DNA from: Paraburkholderia mimosarum LMG 23256 = NBRC 106338 | Lineage (GTDB): Bacteria; Pseudomonadota; Gammaproteobacteria; Burkholderiales; Burkholderiaceae | Length of the DNA stretch: 64,000 bases | Assembly: GCF_000739815.1 (NCBI RefSeq) | Contig: NZ_BBJJ01000023.1 | Span: 1 to 64,000 of the forward strand | Direction: 5' to 3' | Notes under the pieces: generated by a model | Seen by the model: the letters and a program-made list of their open reading frames with translations, nothing else | What the model was told of the DNA's origin: nothing | Database searches by the model: none | Made by a program: the position numbers and the translations under genes | Shown: positions 43,660 through 53,095 of the stretch, one piece after another | Layout: each line of letters opens with the position of its first letter | How positions within the stretch are numbered: position 1 is the stretch's first letter

Positions 43660-45402
43660 TCAGAAAGTCTGCCAGTCATCGTCCGATGTCGCCGCAACCG
43701 GTTCGCGCCGGTCCGCCCTTGGCGCAGGCGCAACGGGAGCGGACGGCGCGCGCGCGGCAGCAGGCTTCGAAGACACGGCACGCTTGCCCGTCGCCCTCGC
43801 AGCGACCGGCGCCGTCGACGCAACGCTCGCTGCCGCCTGGCGACCCGCCGAGCCGATATTGAACACCGAGACGAGTTCGCGCAGCGCCGCCGCCTGCGAG
43901 GACATCGATTGCGCCGCCGCCGACGCTTCCTCGACGAGCGCGGCGTTCTGCTGCGTGACTTCGTCCATTTGCGTGACAGCCTGGTTGACCTGCTCGATGC
44001 CCGTGCGCTGTTCGCCCGAAGCCGCGGAAATCTCGTTCATCAAGTCGGCGACGCGCTTGACCGATTGCACGATCTCGCCCATCGTGCGGCCCGCGTCATC
44101 CACGAGCGCGGTGCCGTTGTTCACGCGATCGACCGAAACGATGATGAGCTCCTTGATCTCGCGCGCCGCCGTCGCGCTGCGTTGCGCGAGCGTTCGCACT
44201 TCGCCGGCCACGACCGCGAAGCCGCGGCCCTGCTCGCCCGCGCGCGCCGCTTCCACGGCCGCGTTGAGCGCGAGAATGTTGGTCTGGAACGCAATGCCTT
44301 CGATCACGGAGATGATCTGCGAGACCTGCTCGGAACTGCTCGCGATCTCGCGCATCGTATCGACCACGCGACCCACCACCTCGCCGCCACGCGTCGCTGT
44401 CTGCGATGCCTGGGCCGCCAGCGTGTTGCCTTGCGTGGCATTGTCGGCGTTCTGCTTGACGGTCGCCGTGAGCTCTTCCATGCTCGCCGCCGTTTCTTCG
44501 AGCGAAGCAGCCTGTTCTTCGGTGCGCTGGCTCAGATCGGTGTTGCCCGCCGCGATCTGCGCAGAGGCCGTCGCGATGCCTTCGCTGCCCGAGCGCACAC
44601 GGCCCACCAGATCGACGAGCCGCTCGTTCATATGGCGCAGTGCGCCGAGCAACTGGCTCGCCTCGTCGCTGCCATGCACCTCGATGCGCGCGGTCAGATC
44701 GCCGCGCGCAACGGTCTCGGCCACTTCCACCGCTCGTGCGATCGGCCCCGTGATCGAGCGCGTGATGAAGAGCGCGATCGCGGCGCCAAAACCAATTGCA
44801 ACGACGATCAGGCCAACCGTCCATGCGAATGCGCTTTGGTAAGCCGTCTTCGCGGCGGCGACTTCGGCAGTCGAGCCGTTGTGGTTAAGGGTCACGTCCT
44901 GGTTGATGAGGTCGATCAGCGCCTGGAACGATTTCGCCGACGCGGTCGAAACTGCTGCGCGTGCATCGATCGAACCGCCATCGGCCGTCATGGCGAGGGC
45001 ATCGATCTTTTTGTCTTCTTCGAGATACTGCGACCATGCGGTGCCGATCGAGTCGGAGAGGCGGCGCTCGTCGCCGGTGGAAACGAGCTTCGAATAGCTG
45101 TCGTACAGCGTGCCGAACTGGCTGATCATCTGCGCGCGCCGGTCACGCAGTGAGGCCTTCTCGCTGGCGTCGCTGGTGAGCAGCATGCGCAGGGAGATGC
45201 GCCGCACGTCCTGCGCTTGATTGCGCAAGTTGCCGAGTGTCTCGACGCTAGGCAGCCAGTTCGAGCCGATCTCCTGCGTGCCATCGAAGACGCGCGACGT
45301 CTGAATGAGCCCGATCCCGCCAACCGCGCCAAGCAGGAGCAACACAATGGCAAAGCCTGCGCCGAGACGCGGGCCGATCTTGATTCTTGTGAGGAATGAC
45401 AT
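43660..45402 (-). CDS. Methyl-accepting chemotaxis protein
   Basis: A 580-residue Tsr/Tar-type chemoreceptor. TM1 lies at about 12-34. A four-helix-bundle periplasmic sensor follows, then TM2 at about 190-212. A HAMP domain (about 213-265) leads to the cytoplasmic signalling domain with the hairpin GIAFQTNILALNAAVEAARAGEQGRGFAVVAGEVRTLAQRS. The C-terminus DDDWQTF is a CheR/CheB-binding pentapeptide like NWETF. ATG 45402 starts the typical FLTRIKIGPRLGAGF. The ligand cannot be predicted. No flagellar gene adjoins. Confidence 0.93.
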   Translation of the reverse strand: MSFLTRIKIGPRLGAGFAIVLLLLGAVGGIGLIQTSRVFDGTQEIGSNWLPSVETLGNLRNQAQDVRRISLRMLLTSDASEKASLRDRRAQMISQFGTLYDSYSKLVSTGDERRLSDSIGTAWSQYLEEDKKIDALAMTADGGSIDARAAVSTASAKSFQALIDLINQDVTLNHNGSTAEVAAAKTAYQSAFAWTVGLIVVAIGFGAAIALFITRSITGPIARAVEVAETVARGDLTARIEVHGSDEASQLLGALRHMNERLVDLVGRVRSGSEGIATASAQIAAGNTDLSQRTEEQAASLEETAASMEELTATVKQNADNATQGNTLAAQASQTATRGGEVVGRVVDTMREIASSSEQVSQIISVIEGIAFQTNILALNAAVEAARAGEQGRGFAVVAGEVRTLAQRSATAAREIKELIIVSVDRVNNGTALVDDAGRTMGEIVQSVKRVADLMNEISAASGEQRTGIEQVNQAVTQMDEVTQQNAALVEEASAAAQSMSSQAAALRELVSVFNIGSAGRQAAASVASTAPVAARATGKRAVSSKPAAARAPSAPVAPAPRADRREPVAATSDDDWQTF

Positions 45403-45602
45403 GAGTACGCCGTAGTGAGAGGTCACCCCTATTGACGACCACGGCGCAGAAAAATTGAGACACTGTTGCAAATATAACGGCGCGGAAGGATGGCGCAAGA
45501 TGCAGCGAACGTTCGGTCTCTTATTGCTATTTAGGAAAGCGAACTATCGTCTTTTACGTCGCGATCCGAACCGGAAATCACTCGCGCTGCACCGCCCTTA
45601 CT

Positions 45603-46484
45603 TCAACAATTCGCCATGCAGGCCCCCACTTTCGCAATCGCCGCGTCGCGCTGCGCCGAGCTTGCACGCGTCGCGCCGGTGAGATACGTGGCCACCAGGA
45701 TGGGCGCACGCCCGGTTGGCCAGACGATGGCGATATCGTTAGCGGTGCCTCTGTCGCCGGTGCCGGTCTTGTCGCCCACGCGCCATTCTTTCGGCAAGCC
45801 CGCGCGCAAGCGTGCGTCGCCGGTCTCGTTGGCGACGAGCCACGCGATGAGTTGTTCGCGCGACGCCGCCGAAAGACGCTCACCGAGCAGCAGCTCGTGC
45901 AGGTTCGCGACCATCGCGGCAGGCGTGGTCGTATCGCGCGGGTCGCCGGGTATCGCTTCGTTGAGGCTCGTCTCATTGCGGTCGAGCCGCGTGAGCGGGT
46001 CGCCCAGGCCGCGTGCGAATGCGGTGATCGCCGACGGCCCGCCAACGCTCTCGAGCAGCAGATTGGCCGCCGTGTTGTCGCTGCGCGTGAGCGCGGCTTC
46101 GCACAATTCGGCAACCGTCATGCCTTCGCCACCCGCGCGCGATCCGCTAACGGGCGAATACGACACGACCTGCGCGGGCGAATAGACGACCCTGCGTGCG
46201 AGGTCTTCTTCGCCATGATCCTTGCGCGCCATCACAGCCGATGCGAGCAGCAGCTTGAACGTGCTGCACATCGGAAAGCGCTCGTGCATGCGCCGTCCCC
46301 GCACGTGAGCGCTTGCGGTGTCGAGCATCGCCACGCCGAGCCGGCCGCCAACCTGCGCCTCGATGGCGGCGAGCTGCTTTTCGAACGCATCGGCGCGTGC
46401 CGCGCCCGCGGCGAATGCCTCAGATGCAACTCCAGCTATCGCACTTCCCAACATCGTCATGGTGAATCTACGTCTCGTGATCAT
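45603..46484 (-). CDS. penA: Class A beta-lactamase (PenA-like)
   Basis: A 293-residue serine beta-lactamase. A twin-arginine-type signal MITRRRFTMTMLGSAIAG precedes the mature enzyme. Motifs are STFK at 74-77 (S74 nucleophile, Ambler 70), SDN at 135-137, ETSLN at 171-175 (Ambler E166 and N170) and KTG at 239-241. A cysteine precedes the nucleophile, as in Burkholderia PenA. No partner cysteine is visible after KTG, which argues against the disulfide-type carbapenemases. An AAGGAG site precedes ATG 46484. It is divergent from a LysR regulator, as in penA-penR. Confidence 0.93.
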   Translation of the reverse strand: MITRRRFTMTMLGSAIAGVASEAFAAGAARADAFEKQLAAIEAQVGGRLGVAMLDTASAHVRGRRMHERFPMCSTFKLLLASAVMARKDHGEEDLARRVVYSPAQVVSYSPVSGSRAGGEGMTVAELCEAALTRSDNTAANLLLESVGGPSAITAFARGLGDPLTRLDRNETSLNEAIPGDPRDTTTPAAMVANLHELLLGERLSAASREQLIAWLVANETGDARLRAGLPKEWRVGDKTGTGDRGTANDIAIVWPTGRAPILVATYLTGATRASSAQRDAAIAKVGACMANC

Positions 46485-46581
46485 GGCTTCTCCTTGAGCA
46501 GCCGCCACTATTGCGTATTCGCCACGCACCGACAAACGATGATAAGTTGCTCGAAACCCCAGAAAATCTTATTGCTCGATC

Positions 46582-47460
46582 ATGCGACCGTATCTGCCTC
46601 TCAATGCCTTGCGCGCCTTCGAATCGTCGGCACGCCACCTGAGCTTCACACGCGCGGCGAGCGAGCTGAACGTCACTCAGGCGGCGGTGAGCCAGCAGGT
46701 GAGAATGCTCGAGGAGCGTCTAGGCGCAACGCTTTTCAAGCGTTTGCCGCGAGGCCTTGCGATCACGGACGAAGGCCTGGCGCTGCGCCCCGTGCTCACC
46801 GATGCGTTCGATCGCATCGAGGCCGTGCTGCGGCAGTTCGAGGGCGGCCACTTTCATGAGGTGCTGACCGTGGGAGTCGTGGGCACTTTCGCGGTAGGCT
46901 GGCTGATGCCGCGCCTGAAGTCGTTTCACGAGGCGCATCCGTTCGTCGAGTTGCGCATCATGACGAACAACAATCTGGTCGATCTCGCCGGAGAAGGCCT
47001 CGACCTGGCCATACGCTTTGGCGACGGCACCTGGCCGGGTTCGCGCGCGAGGAAGCTGTTCGACGCGCCGCTTAGCGCGCTCTGCACACCCGACATCGCG
47101 CAGCGCCTGCATACGTGCGCCGATCTCGCCAGCGAAAAGCTGCTGCGCTCGTATCGCGCGGACGACTGGACACTCTGGTTCGAAGCGGCCGGACTCGTGC
47201 CGCGCCCGGTGCGCGGGCCGGTGTTCGATTCGTCGCGGCTCATGGTGGAAGCGGCGATGCAAGGCGCGGGCATCGCGCTGGCCCCGGCTTCGATGTTCGA
47301 ACGCGATCTCGCCGCGGGCCGCCTCGTGCGGCCATTCGATATCGAGGTCCAGGCGGGCAGCTACTGGCTCACGTCGCAAAAGGGAAAAACGGCAACACCG
47401 GCCATGCGCGTGTTCAGTCAATGGATCGTGAAAGAAGCCGGCGGCGGCGAGGAATCGTGA
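46582..47460 (+). CDS. penR: LysR-family regulator (PenR/AmpR-like)
   Basis: A 292-residue LysR protein. The winged HTH is at residues 6-65 (LNALRAFESSARHLSFTRAASELNVTQAAVSQQVRMLEERLG). The GcvA/AmpR-type effector domain shows LTVGVVGTFAVGWLMPRLKSFHEAHPFVELRI and WTLWFEAAGLVPRPVRGPVFDSSRLMVEAAMQGAGIALAP. It is divergent from the class A beta-lactamase with a 97-base shared control region. AmpR-type regulators sense cell-wall fragments and induce the lactamase; that is inferred here from the position and subfamily. Confidence 0.92.
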   Translation: MRPYLPLNALRAFESSARHLSFTRAASELNVTQAAVSQQVRMLEERLGATLFKRLPRGLAITDEGLALRPVLTDAFDRIEAVLRQFEGGHFHEVLTVGVVGTFAVGWLMPRLKSFHEAHPFVELRIMTNNNLVDLAGEGLDLAIRFGDGTWPGSRARKLFDAPLSALCTPDIAQRLHTCADLASEKLLRSYRADDWTLWFEAAGLVPRPVRGPVFDSSRLMVEAAMQGAGIALAPASMFERDLAAGRLVRPFDIEVQAGSYWLTSQKGKTATPAMRVFSQWIVKEAGGGEES

Positions 47461-47623
47461 ATCCGGTCGATTCCGGCAGGCAACGCGCTCGATAGCGTTC
47501 GCGCACTTTCTGAAACAGCGGCCGACGACAGGCGACGAACCGCAAAGGCCCTTTCGGTTTGCCTGAAACGGAACGACGCTACACTAACCGACACCCGCAG
47601 ACTCCCCGGACGAGGTACTCGCC

Positions 47624-48115
47624 ATGCCAGCCTCCCTTGCCCATCGCTCGGCTGCCCTGCTGTGCCTGCTCTTGTGCATCCTGTCCGGATTGGGCGGCTG
47701 TGCGGGAATGGGGCAGGAGCCGCTGCGCGTCAATGTAGCGGGCATCGACCCGCTGAAGGGCGAAGGGATGGAGATGCGCTTCAACGTGAAGCTGCGCGTC
47801 CAGAATCCCAACGACACGCCAGTCGAGTTCAGCGGAGTTTCGCTGCAACTGGATCTGAACGGGCAGTCCTTCGCCAGCGGCGTCAGCGATCAGAGCGGCG
47901 TAGTGCCCCGCTTCGGCGAAACGGTGATCGACGTGCCGCTGACCGTTCCGGCGTTTGCCGCCGTGCGCCAGGCGTTCGCCCTCGCGGGCAGCGCGAGTTC
48001 GGGCAGTTTCCCGTACGAGCTTCGCGGGCGCCTCGCAGGCGGAATCGGGGGCGGCGCCCGCTTCGTCGACCATGGCAAACTCTCGCTGCCCACACAAAGC
48101 CTGATGGGCCCGTGA
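47624..48115 (+). CDS. LEA14-like (WHy-domain) lipoprotein
   Basis: A 163-residue lipoprotein. The lipobox is LSGLGGC (cysteine near residue 26). The mature domain has LRVNVAGIDPLKGEGMEMRFNVKLRVQNPNDTPVEFSGVSLQLDLNGQSFASGVS, the late-embryogenesis-abundant group-2/WHy beta-sandwich. Such proteins are linked to desiccation and osmotic stress. It stands alone on the plus strand. Confidence 0.85.
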   Translation: MPASLAHRSAALLCLLLCILSGLGGCAGMGQEPLRVNVAGIDPLKGEGMEMRFNVKLRVQNPNDTPVEFSGVSLQLDLNGQSFASGVSDQSGVVPRFGETVIDVPLTVPAFAAVRQAFALAGSASSGSFPYELRGRLAGGIGGGARFVDHGKLSLPTQSLMGP

Positions 48116-48242
48116 CCGCTTGCCGGTTTGCCACGCCCCTGCGGCAACTCACCGCAGGCTGAATGTAGCGGATAGTACGTTGCCGACAAGGACACGCGAC
48201 GTACACTTATGCATCGCCGATGCCTCCCGCCGGAAAGCCGCC

Positions 48243-49004
48243 GTGCCCATCCCCTACCTTCGCAGTTTCACCTCGATCGAACGGACTGACCGAACCAACC
48301 TCAGGCTCGGCCGCGCGCTGGCCTGGATCGCCGGCGCCACGAATGCGGGCGGCTTTCTCGCTGTCGGGCAATACACGTCGCACATGTCCGGCATTGTTTC
48401 GTCCCTGGCCGACAACGTCGCGCTCGGCAATTCCGGGCTCGCGCTCTCCGCGCTCAGCGCCATCCTGGCCTTTGCGTGCGGCGCGGCGACTTCAGCCATC
48501 TTGATCAACTGGGGACGCCGCCGCGGCGCGCTCAGCGTCTACGCCGTGCCGCTGCTGCTCGAAGCCGCCCTGCTGCTGTGCTTCGCCGCGCTCGGCGCGA
48601 ATCTCGAGGTGCATCGCCTTCTGTTCGTGCCGGTCACCGTCGCGCTGCTCTGTTACGTCATGGGCGTACAGAACGCCATGATCACGAAAATTTCGCAAGC
48701 CGAGATCCGGACGACGCATGTAACCGGCATCGTGACGGATCTGGGCATCGAACTCGGCAAGGCGCTGTACTGGAACTGGGGCGTGCCGACCTCGGCCGCG
48801 CACCACGTTGCCGCGGACATGCAGCGCGTGCGCGTGCTGGCATCGCTGCTCGGCATGTTCGTCTTCGGCGGTATAGTGGGCGCCCTTGCCTTCCGGCATT
48901 TCGGATTCGCATCGGGGGTGCCGTTGTCGATGCTGCTCGTCGTCCTGGCCGGCGTCCCGGTCACCGACGATCTACGGCGCCTGCCGCTACGCGAGCTGGG
49001 ATGA
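48243..49004 (+). CDS. DUF1275 (YoaK) family membrane protein
   Basis: About 253 residues from GTG 48243 (VPIPYLRSFTSIERTDRTN). A longer frame from 48120 begins with TTG and is less likely. About six transmembrane helices carry the family hallmark IAGATNAGGFLAVGQYTSHMSGIVSSLADNVALG. The C-terminal region has GVQNAMITKISQAEIRTTHVTGIVTDLGIELGKALYWN. DUF1275 proteins are of unknown function and are found in many Gram-negatives. No operon partner is visible. Confidence 0.8.
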   Translation: MPIPYLRSFTSIERTDRTNLRLGRALAWIAGATNAGGFLAVGQYTSHMSGIVSSLADNVALGNSGLALSALSAILAFACGAATSAILINWGRRRGALSVYAVPLLLEAALLLCFAALGANLEVHRLLFVPVTVALLCYVMGVQNAMITKISQAEIRTTHVTGIVTDLGIELGKALYWNWGVPTSAAHHVAADMQRVRVLASLLGMFVFGGIVGALAFRHFGFASGVPLSMLLVVLAGVPVTDDLRRLPLRELG

Positions 49005-49320
49005 GCGGATTGCAGGGTCACACCACGCGTATTCGAAAACAAACATAAAAGCGCCGTGCACGCGAAACGTGCATGCGCCGAAAAATCCCCATTTTAAAGG
49101 CGTTAAAACGCAAACGCGGCATCGCCTATGTGCGCCAGGCAACAAGGGCGATTGACGCGCTGGTGGAAATCACCCATATTTTCCTCACGCGGCGGCGCTC
49201 GGTCCAGCCCCGCCGCTCTCGTGCGCATGCAGATCGTGAGTTCCGCGCGGCCTGGCCGATCGCTTCAACGACGATTCTGAGCATGCCGAAATGGCATCGC
49301 CATACCGGTGGGACGAAGAC
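49005..49320. other. Spacer with an inverted repeat
   Basis: About 300 bases without a convincing gene. An imperfect hairpin GCGC-GTGCACG/CGTGCAT-GCGC (49051-49079) has A-runs on both sides. On the minus strand it is followed by TTTTATGTTT, but no minus-strand gene feeds it. A plus-strand frame across the region is not protein-like. Confidence 0.45.
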
Positions 49321-50490
49321 ATGTCCGCTCAGATTAATCGCGACCAGAGGTTCCCCGCTGCATGCAAGCGCTGCGGCGGCGTGCTCTACCAGCACGTCGA
49401 TTACTGCCCTTACTGTGGCACCGACCGTCCGCTCGACACCGTTGCGCTCGGCACGCACCCCAAAGCGACATTCAGCGCTCTCGGTCCCGCTGCCGCGGCG
49501 CCTCCCGTGCCTGCGGCCGCGAAGCTGTGGCCGGCCGGCTTGCCCCCATCCGATGAAGCGCCAGCGACGCCCGACCACCAGCATGCCTCGTCTCTCTCGC
49601 ACGCGTTGCCGCTCCCGCAGGTTCGGCGATGGATTTTCCCGAGGGGCGTTTTCCTTGTCGGTTTCCTTCTCGCTATCGCGTATGGCGTCTATATGTTGTT
49701 CGGCATGAACCGCGAGCGGCAGGGCACGGTTAGCGAACAAACCCTGCACGCTTCGGGCGGCTCCGTTTCGCCCTACTCGCCGCAACAACAGATGGACGTG
49801 ACGCCCCCTAATGCCCAAACGGGAGTGCAACCCGGCGCGTCCAAACCGCGCGCCGAGCCGCAGTTCACGGATGTGGCGGATAGCTTGCGTGTCGCGCGCA
49901 CCAGCCTTGCGGAAAATAATCTCTTCGACGCGAAAGCGGCGGTCAATGCCGCGCTCACGCGGGACGCGGGCAACGAGGAGGCACGCGCGGTACAACGCGA
50001 CATCGCGGCGCGCGAGCAACGGCGTGACAGCGCGCTGCAAAACGCGGAACAATGTGCGACGCAGCGTGCTTGGGCCTGCGTGCAGCAACAGGCTTCGGAG
50101 GCGCTCGCCATCGATTCCAGCAGCGTCGATGCGCGGTCGATGATGGAGCGCGCCATCCTGGCGACGGCCTGGAAGCCGCTCAATCCACCGCCCAGTTCGC
50201 CCAGCTTGCCAGGGTCAACGAAACACGCGCGAGGGGCTGCGGCGGCGCCATTGCCGCACGCTGCGGGCACCGTGCGGCTGCCTTCCTCTCAAGATTGGGA
50301 ATCAGCCACGCCACCGCCGCTGCCGGACGTAACGAACGCGACAAGCGCCACGACCACCACGACCGCCACGACGAACACTGCCCCGGCTACGCCAGGGGAG
50401 GTCAGCAACGACAACGGCGTCGACGCGCAAGAACGGGCGATCGTGCAAAACGGATGGAAGCCCACCGCGCCGCCCGGCGTCGCCCATTGA
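49321..50490 (+). CDS. Zinc-ribbon membrane protein, unrecognised family
   Basis: A 389-residue protein (ATG 49291 is possible and adds 10 residues). The N-terminus has a zinc ribbon with CKRCGG and CPYCG about 15 residues apart. A proline/alanine-rich segment follows. One transmembrane helix (FPRGVFLVGFLLAIAYGVYMLFGM) lies near residue 110. A periplasmic TPR-like helical region (FTDVADSLRVARTSLAENNLFDAKAAVNAALTRDAGNEEARAVQRDI) follows, and then a Thr/Ala-rich tail. It ends 60 bases before the TAXI gene on the same strand, so the two may be expressed together. No function can be named. Confidence 0.7.
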   Translation: MSAQINRDQRFPAACKRCGGVLYQHVDYCPYCGTDRPLDTVALGTHPKATFSALGPAAAAPPVPAAAKLWPAGLPPSDEAPATPDHQHASSLSHALPLPQVRRWIFPRGVFLVGFLLAIAYGVYMLFGMNRERQGTVSEQTLHASGGSVSPYSPQQQMDVTPPNAQTGVQPGASKPRAEPQFTDVADSLRVARTSLAENNLFDAKAAVNAALTRDAGNEEARAVQRDIAAREQRRDSALQNAEQCATQRAWACVQQQASEALAIDSSSVDARSMMERAILATAWKPLNPPPSSPSLPGSTKHARGAAAAPLPHAAGTVRLPSSQDWESATPPPLPDVTNATSATTTTTATTNTAPATPGEVSNDNGVDAQERAIVQNGWKPTAPPGVAH

Positions 50491-50550
50491 GCAGGATTCC
50501 ATAACATAACGATGTCTTCCCTAACACCCATTCAAGGCGGGAGAGAGACC

Positions 50551-51654
50551 ATGTTGAAAACGATTCTGGCAGCGCTCACCGGGCTCGGCGCCCTGCTTTT
50601 CGCGACGCTCGCCGTCGCCGCATCGGCGGATGCGCACTACAGGATCGTGACCGGCCCGGAGCGCGGCACTTACATCCAGATCGGCCAGGACCTGGCGAAA
50701 TGGGTTGCGCAGCCGGCCGGCATCGACCTCGAAGTGATTCCATCCAAAGGCTCCGCGGAAAACGTCCAGCGCATGCGCTTCGAGCCCGGCGTCAAGCTGG
50801 CGCTCGTTCAGTCGGATGTCTACCAGGCCTACGTCGATATGGCCAATGCCGGCAACGAAGATGCAGGCACGACGATTCGTCCGCTGCGGCTCATCATGCC
50901 GCTCTACGACGAGGAGATTTACTTTGTCGTCCGAAGCGACTCGCCGATGAAATCGATCAATGAGATCAAGGACAAGGTGATCAGCGTCGGCCTGATCGGC
51001 AGCGGTACTGCGCAATCGGCAACGACGCTGTACCGTCTGATGTTCGGCGAGCCGATTCCCGAGCAGAACGCGCAGCACCTCAGCAATGAAGACGCGCTTG
51101 CTGCGCTCATCGTCAAGAAGATCGACGTGGCGATTGTCGTGGCCGGTCAGCCGGCGAAGCTCTTCACCGACATGAACCCCGATCTGTTGCAGCAGATCCG
51201 CTTTTTACGCGTCGATCCGAACGCCCCTGAAACCGCGCGCGCGAAGCAAACCTACTTCCCCGCGACGATACATGTTTCGAGCTACCCCAACTGGCTGAAA
51301 GAGGACGTGCCCACATGGACGGTCAAGGCGTTTCTCGTCACCTATGACTACAATCTGCGCGGTACGGTGGGCAACCTGAAACGTTTTGCCGATTCGCTTT
51401 GCGAGAACTTTGACAACTTGCAGGAACACGGCCACCCGAAATGGAAGCAGGTGAAACTCGAACTGCCCGCCCTCGGCAAAGGATGGCAATACTATCCGCC
51501 TGTCGAGCGGCGACTCAAGGCATGCTTCGCACATCGTGCCGCCATGCAGACGGCCGGAGGCTCGGCCACGCCGCAAGGCGCCGCCGCCACGCAGAAAATC
51601 AATGGACGCCCGTGCTCGGATCAGGAGCGCCTGCTGTTGCTTTGCGGCAAGTAG
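50551..51654 (+). CDS. TAXI-family TRAP transporter solute-binding protein
   Basis: A 367-residue secreted protein. The signal MLKTILAALTGLGALLFATLAVAAS is followed by the TAXI (TRAP-associated extracytoplasmic immunogenic) fold: YRIVTGPERGTYIQIGQDLAKWV, SAENVQRMRFEPGVKLALVQSDV, and INEIKDKVISVGLIGSGTAQSATTLYRLM. It binds a solute in the periplasm. No TRAP membrane subunits (4TM/12TM) are next to it, so the transporter is elsewhere or the protein is a sensor. The C-terminus is longer than typical and has four cysteines. GGGAGAGAG precedes ATG 50551. Confidence 0.88.
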   Translation: MLKTILAALTGLGALLFATLAVAASADAHYRIVTGPERGTYIQIGQDLAKWVAQPAGIDLEVIPSKGSAENVQRMRFEPGVKLALVQSDVYQAYVDMANAGNEDAGTTIRPLRLIMPLYDEEIYFVVRSDSPMKSINEIKDKVISVGLIGSGTAQSATTLYRLMFGEPIPEQNAQHLSNEDALAALIVKKIDVAIVVAGQPAKLFTDMNPDLLQQIRFLRVDPNAPETARAKQTYFPATIHVSSYPNWLKEDVPTWTVKAFLVTYDYNLRGTVGNLKRFADSLCENFDNLQEHGHPKWKQVKLELPALGKGWQYYPPVERRLKACFAHRAAMQTAGGSATPQGAAATQKINGRPCSDQERLLLLCGK

Positions 51655-51689
51655 TTCCGCCTGCGCAATTCGAAAAGGAGTCCGACGCA

Positions 51690-52544
51690 ATGCTCAACTA
51701 TCCCGCCGCCTATCAGTCGACGAAAGGCTCCGCGCTCGACGTAAACAAGCCCTTCTACCGGCGCATCGCCGAAGAGCAAGACCAGCGCGAGCTGATCGAA
51801 TCGATCGTCGTGCCGATACGATCGGGGCAAGCCTGGACGGTACCCGCGGGTCACGTGTTCCGCATCGTGACCATCGAGGGCCCGCAAGTCGCCGACCTGA
51901 ACCTCTGGAACCGGCACGATCCACGCGAGCGCATGTGGGCTTCTCGCACACGCCAGCTCCAGCAAGCGCACGTGAGCACATTCGACCGCCTGTGGTCCAC
52001 GCTGCCGTTCCTGCGTCCGCTCGTCACCATCACCGACGACAGCCTCGCGAACTACGGCGTCGACGAGCACGGCGGCCGCGTCCACGACCTGCTCGGCACG
52101 CGCTGCGATCCGTATGTCAACCGCATGCTGACGGGCGAGGACTTCCATTTCCACTGCCACTCCAATCTCACGCGCGCGATCGCACCCTACGGTCTCACCG
52201 AATACGACGTGCACGACGTGCTCAACGTATTCCAGTGCACCGGCCTGAATCTGGAGGACAAGTACTTCATGAAGGCGTGCCCGGCGAAAAAGGGCGACTA
52301 TCTCGAGTTTTTCGCCGAGATCGACTTGCTCTGCGCACTTTCGACCTGCCCTGGCGGAGACCTCTCGCTGCCGATGTGGGGACCCGACGCACGCGACCCG
52401 CTGGAGGTCTGCCGGCCGCTCGGCATCGAGGTCTACCGGCTTGCGCCCGCTTTGCTTGCGGGCTGGTCCTCGCCTGCCGTCGCCGAATATCGCGGACTGC
52501 ACGGCATGACGTTGCAGCAGCCCGACTGGAAGCGAGGTTGTTGA
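51690..52544 (+). CDS. DUF1989 (urea carboxylase-associated) family protein
   Basis: A 284-residue cytoplasmic protein of the DUF1989 family, found beside urea-carboxylase/allophanate hydrolase and guanidine genes. The segments GQAWTVPAGHVFRIVTIEGPQVADLNLWNRHDP, HDLLGTRCDPYVNR, HFHCHSNLTRAI and DVLNVFQCTGLNLEDKYFMK are characteristic. It begins 36 bases after the TAXI gene with AAAAGGAG before ATG 51690, so the two are probably an operon. No urea-carboxylase genes adjoin. Confidence 0.87.
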   Translation: MLNYPAAYQSTKGSALDVNKPFYRRIAEEQDQRELIESIVVPIRSGQAWTVPAGHVFRIVTIEGPQVADLNLWNRHDPRERMWASRTRQLQQAHVSTFDRLWSTLPFLRPLVTITDDSLANYGVDEHGGRVHDLLGTRCDPYVNRMLTGEDFHFHCHSNLTRAIAPYGLTEYDVHDVLNVFQCTGLNLEDKYFMKACPAKKGDYLEFFAEIDLLCALSTCPGGDLSLPMWGPDARDPLEVCRPLGIEVYRLAPALLAGWSSPAVAEYRGLHGMTLQQPDWKRGC

Positions 52545-52660
52545 AACGGGAGAGCGCCAGCTGTTCGAGCGACGCATGGCGTGCAGGGCCATGCGTCCAC
52601 AGGTTGCGTGTTCATATGACGCGACCGTGTGCGCCGTGATAACGGCGAAGCGGATTGCGC

Positions 52661-53095
52661 TTAATGCTTGTCGGTCTTCTTCGGCTTGGGCGGCGATTCG
52701 ACCTTCGCGTACTGGAATGCGGGCGTAGCCTTGAGGGCTTCCTTGGTGGCGCCGGGCAGGTAGAGATTGCCCTGACGCACGTCGAGCGACGCGATCGGCA
52801 CAGCGACGTCGTGAGAGCCGACGCCGAGGAATCCGCCAGCCGAAACGATGGCCGCGGAAACCGAACCGTCCGGCGCCACGATCAGATCACGCACCGTGCC
52901 GATCTTCACGTTCTCGTCGTTATAGACGGGCTTGCCGAGCACGCTCTTCTTCACGCTCCAGCCTTCGAGCAGCGCCTGCGACTGCTCGACGGTAACGCTC
53001 AGGGGCTGCGAGCCTGCAATCTGCGCATTCGCGCTGGCACTAGCCGCCACGGCGCCAAACGCGGCCACGGTCAATATTGTCTTGCGGAAAAGCAT
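52661..53095 (-). CDS. PRC-barrel domain secreted protein
   Basis: A 144-residue protein with a signal (MLFRKTILTVAAFGAVAASASA). The PRC-barrel domain shows SVLGKPVYNDENVKIGTVRDLIVAPDGSVSAAIVSAGGFLGVGSHDVAVPIASLDV. A lysine/proline-rich C-terminus ends the protein. PRC barrels bind partner proteins, and in secreted form often appear in stress-related sets. It is transcribed alone. Confidence 0.88.
   Translation of the reverse strand: MLFRKTILTVAAFGAVAASASANAQIAGSQPLSVTVEQSQALLEGWSVKKSVLGKPVYNDENVKIGTVRDLIVAPDGSVSAAIVSAGGFLGVGSHDVAVPIASLDVRQGNLYLPGATKEALKATPAFQYAKVESPPKPKKTDKH

Noticed and set aside
45403..45602. Flagellar-type (FliA) promoter before the chemoreceptor
   Set aside because: A TAAA is followed 15 bases later by GAACGTTC, which matches GCCGATAA too poorly.
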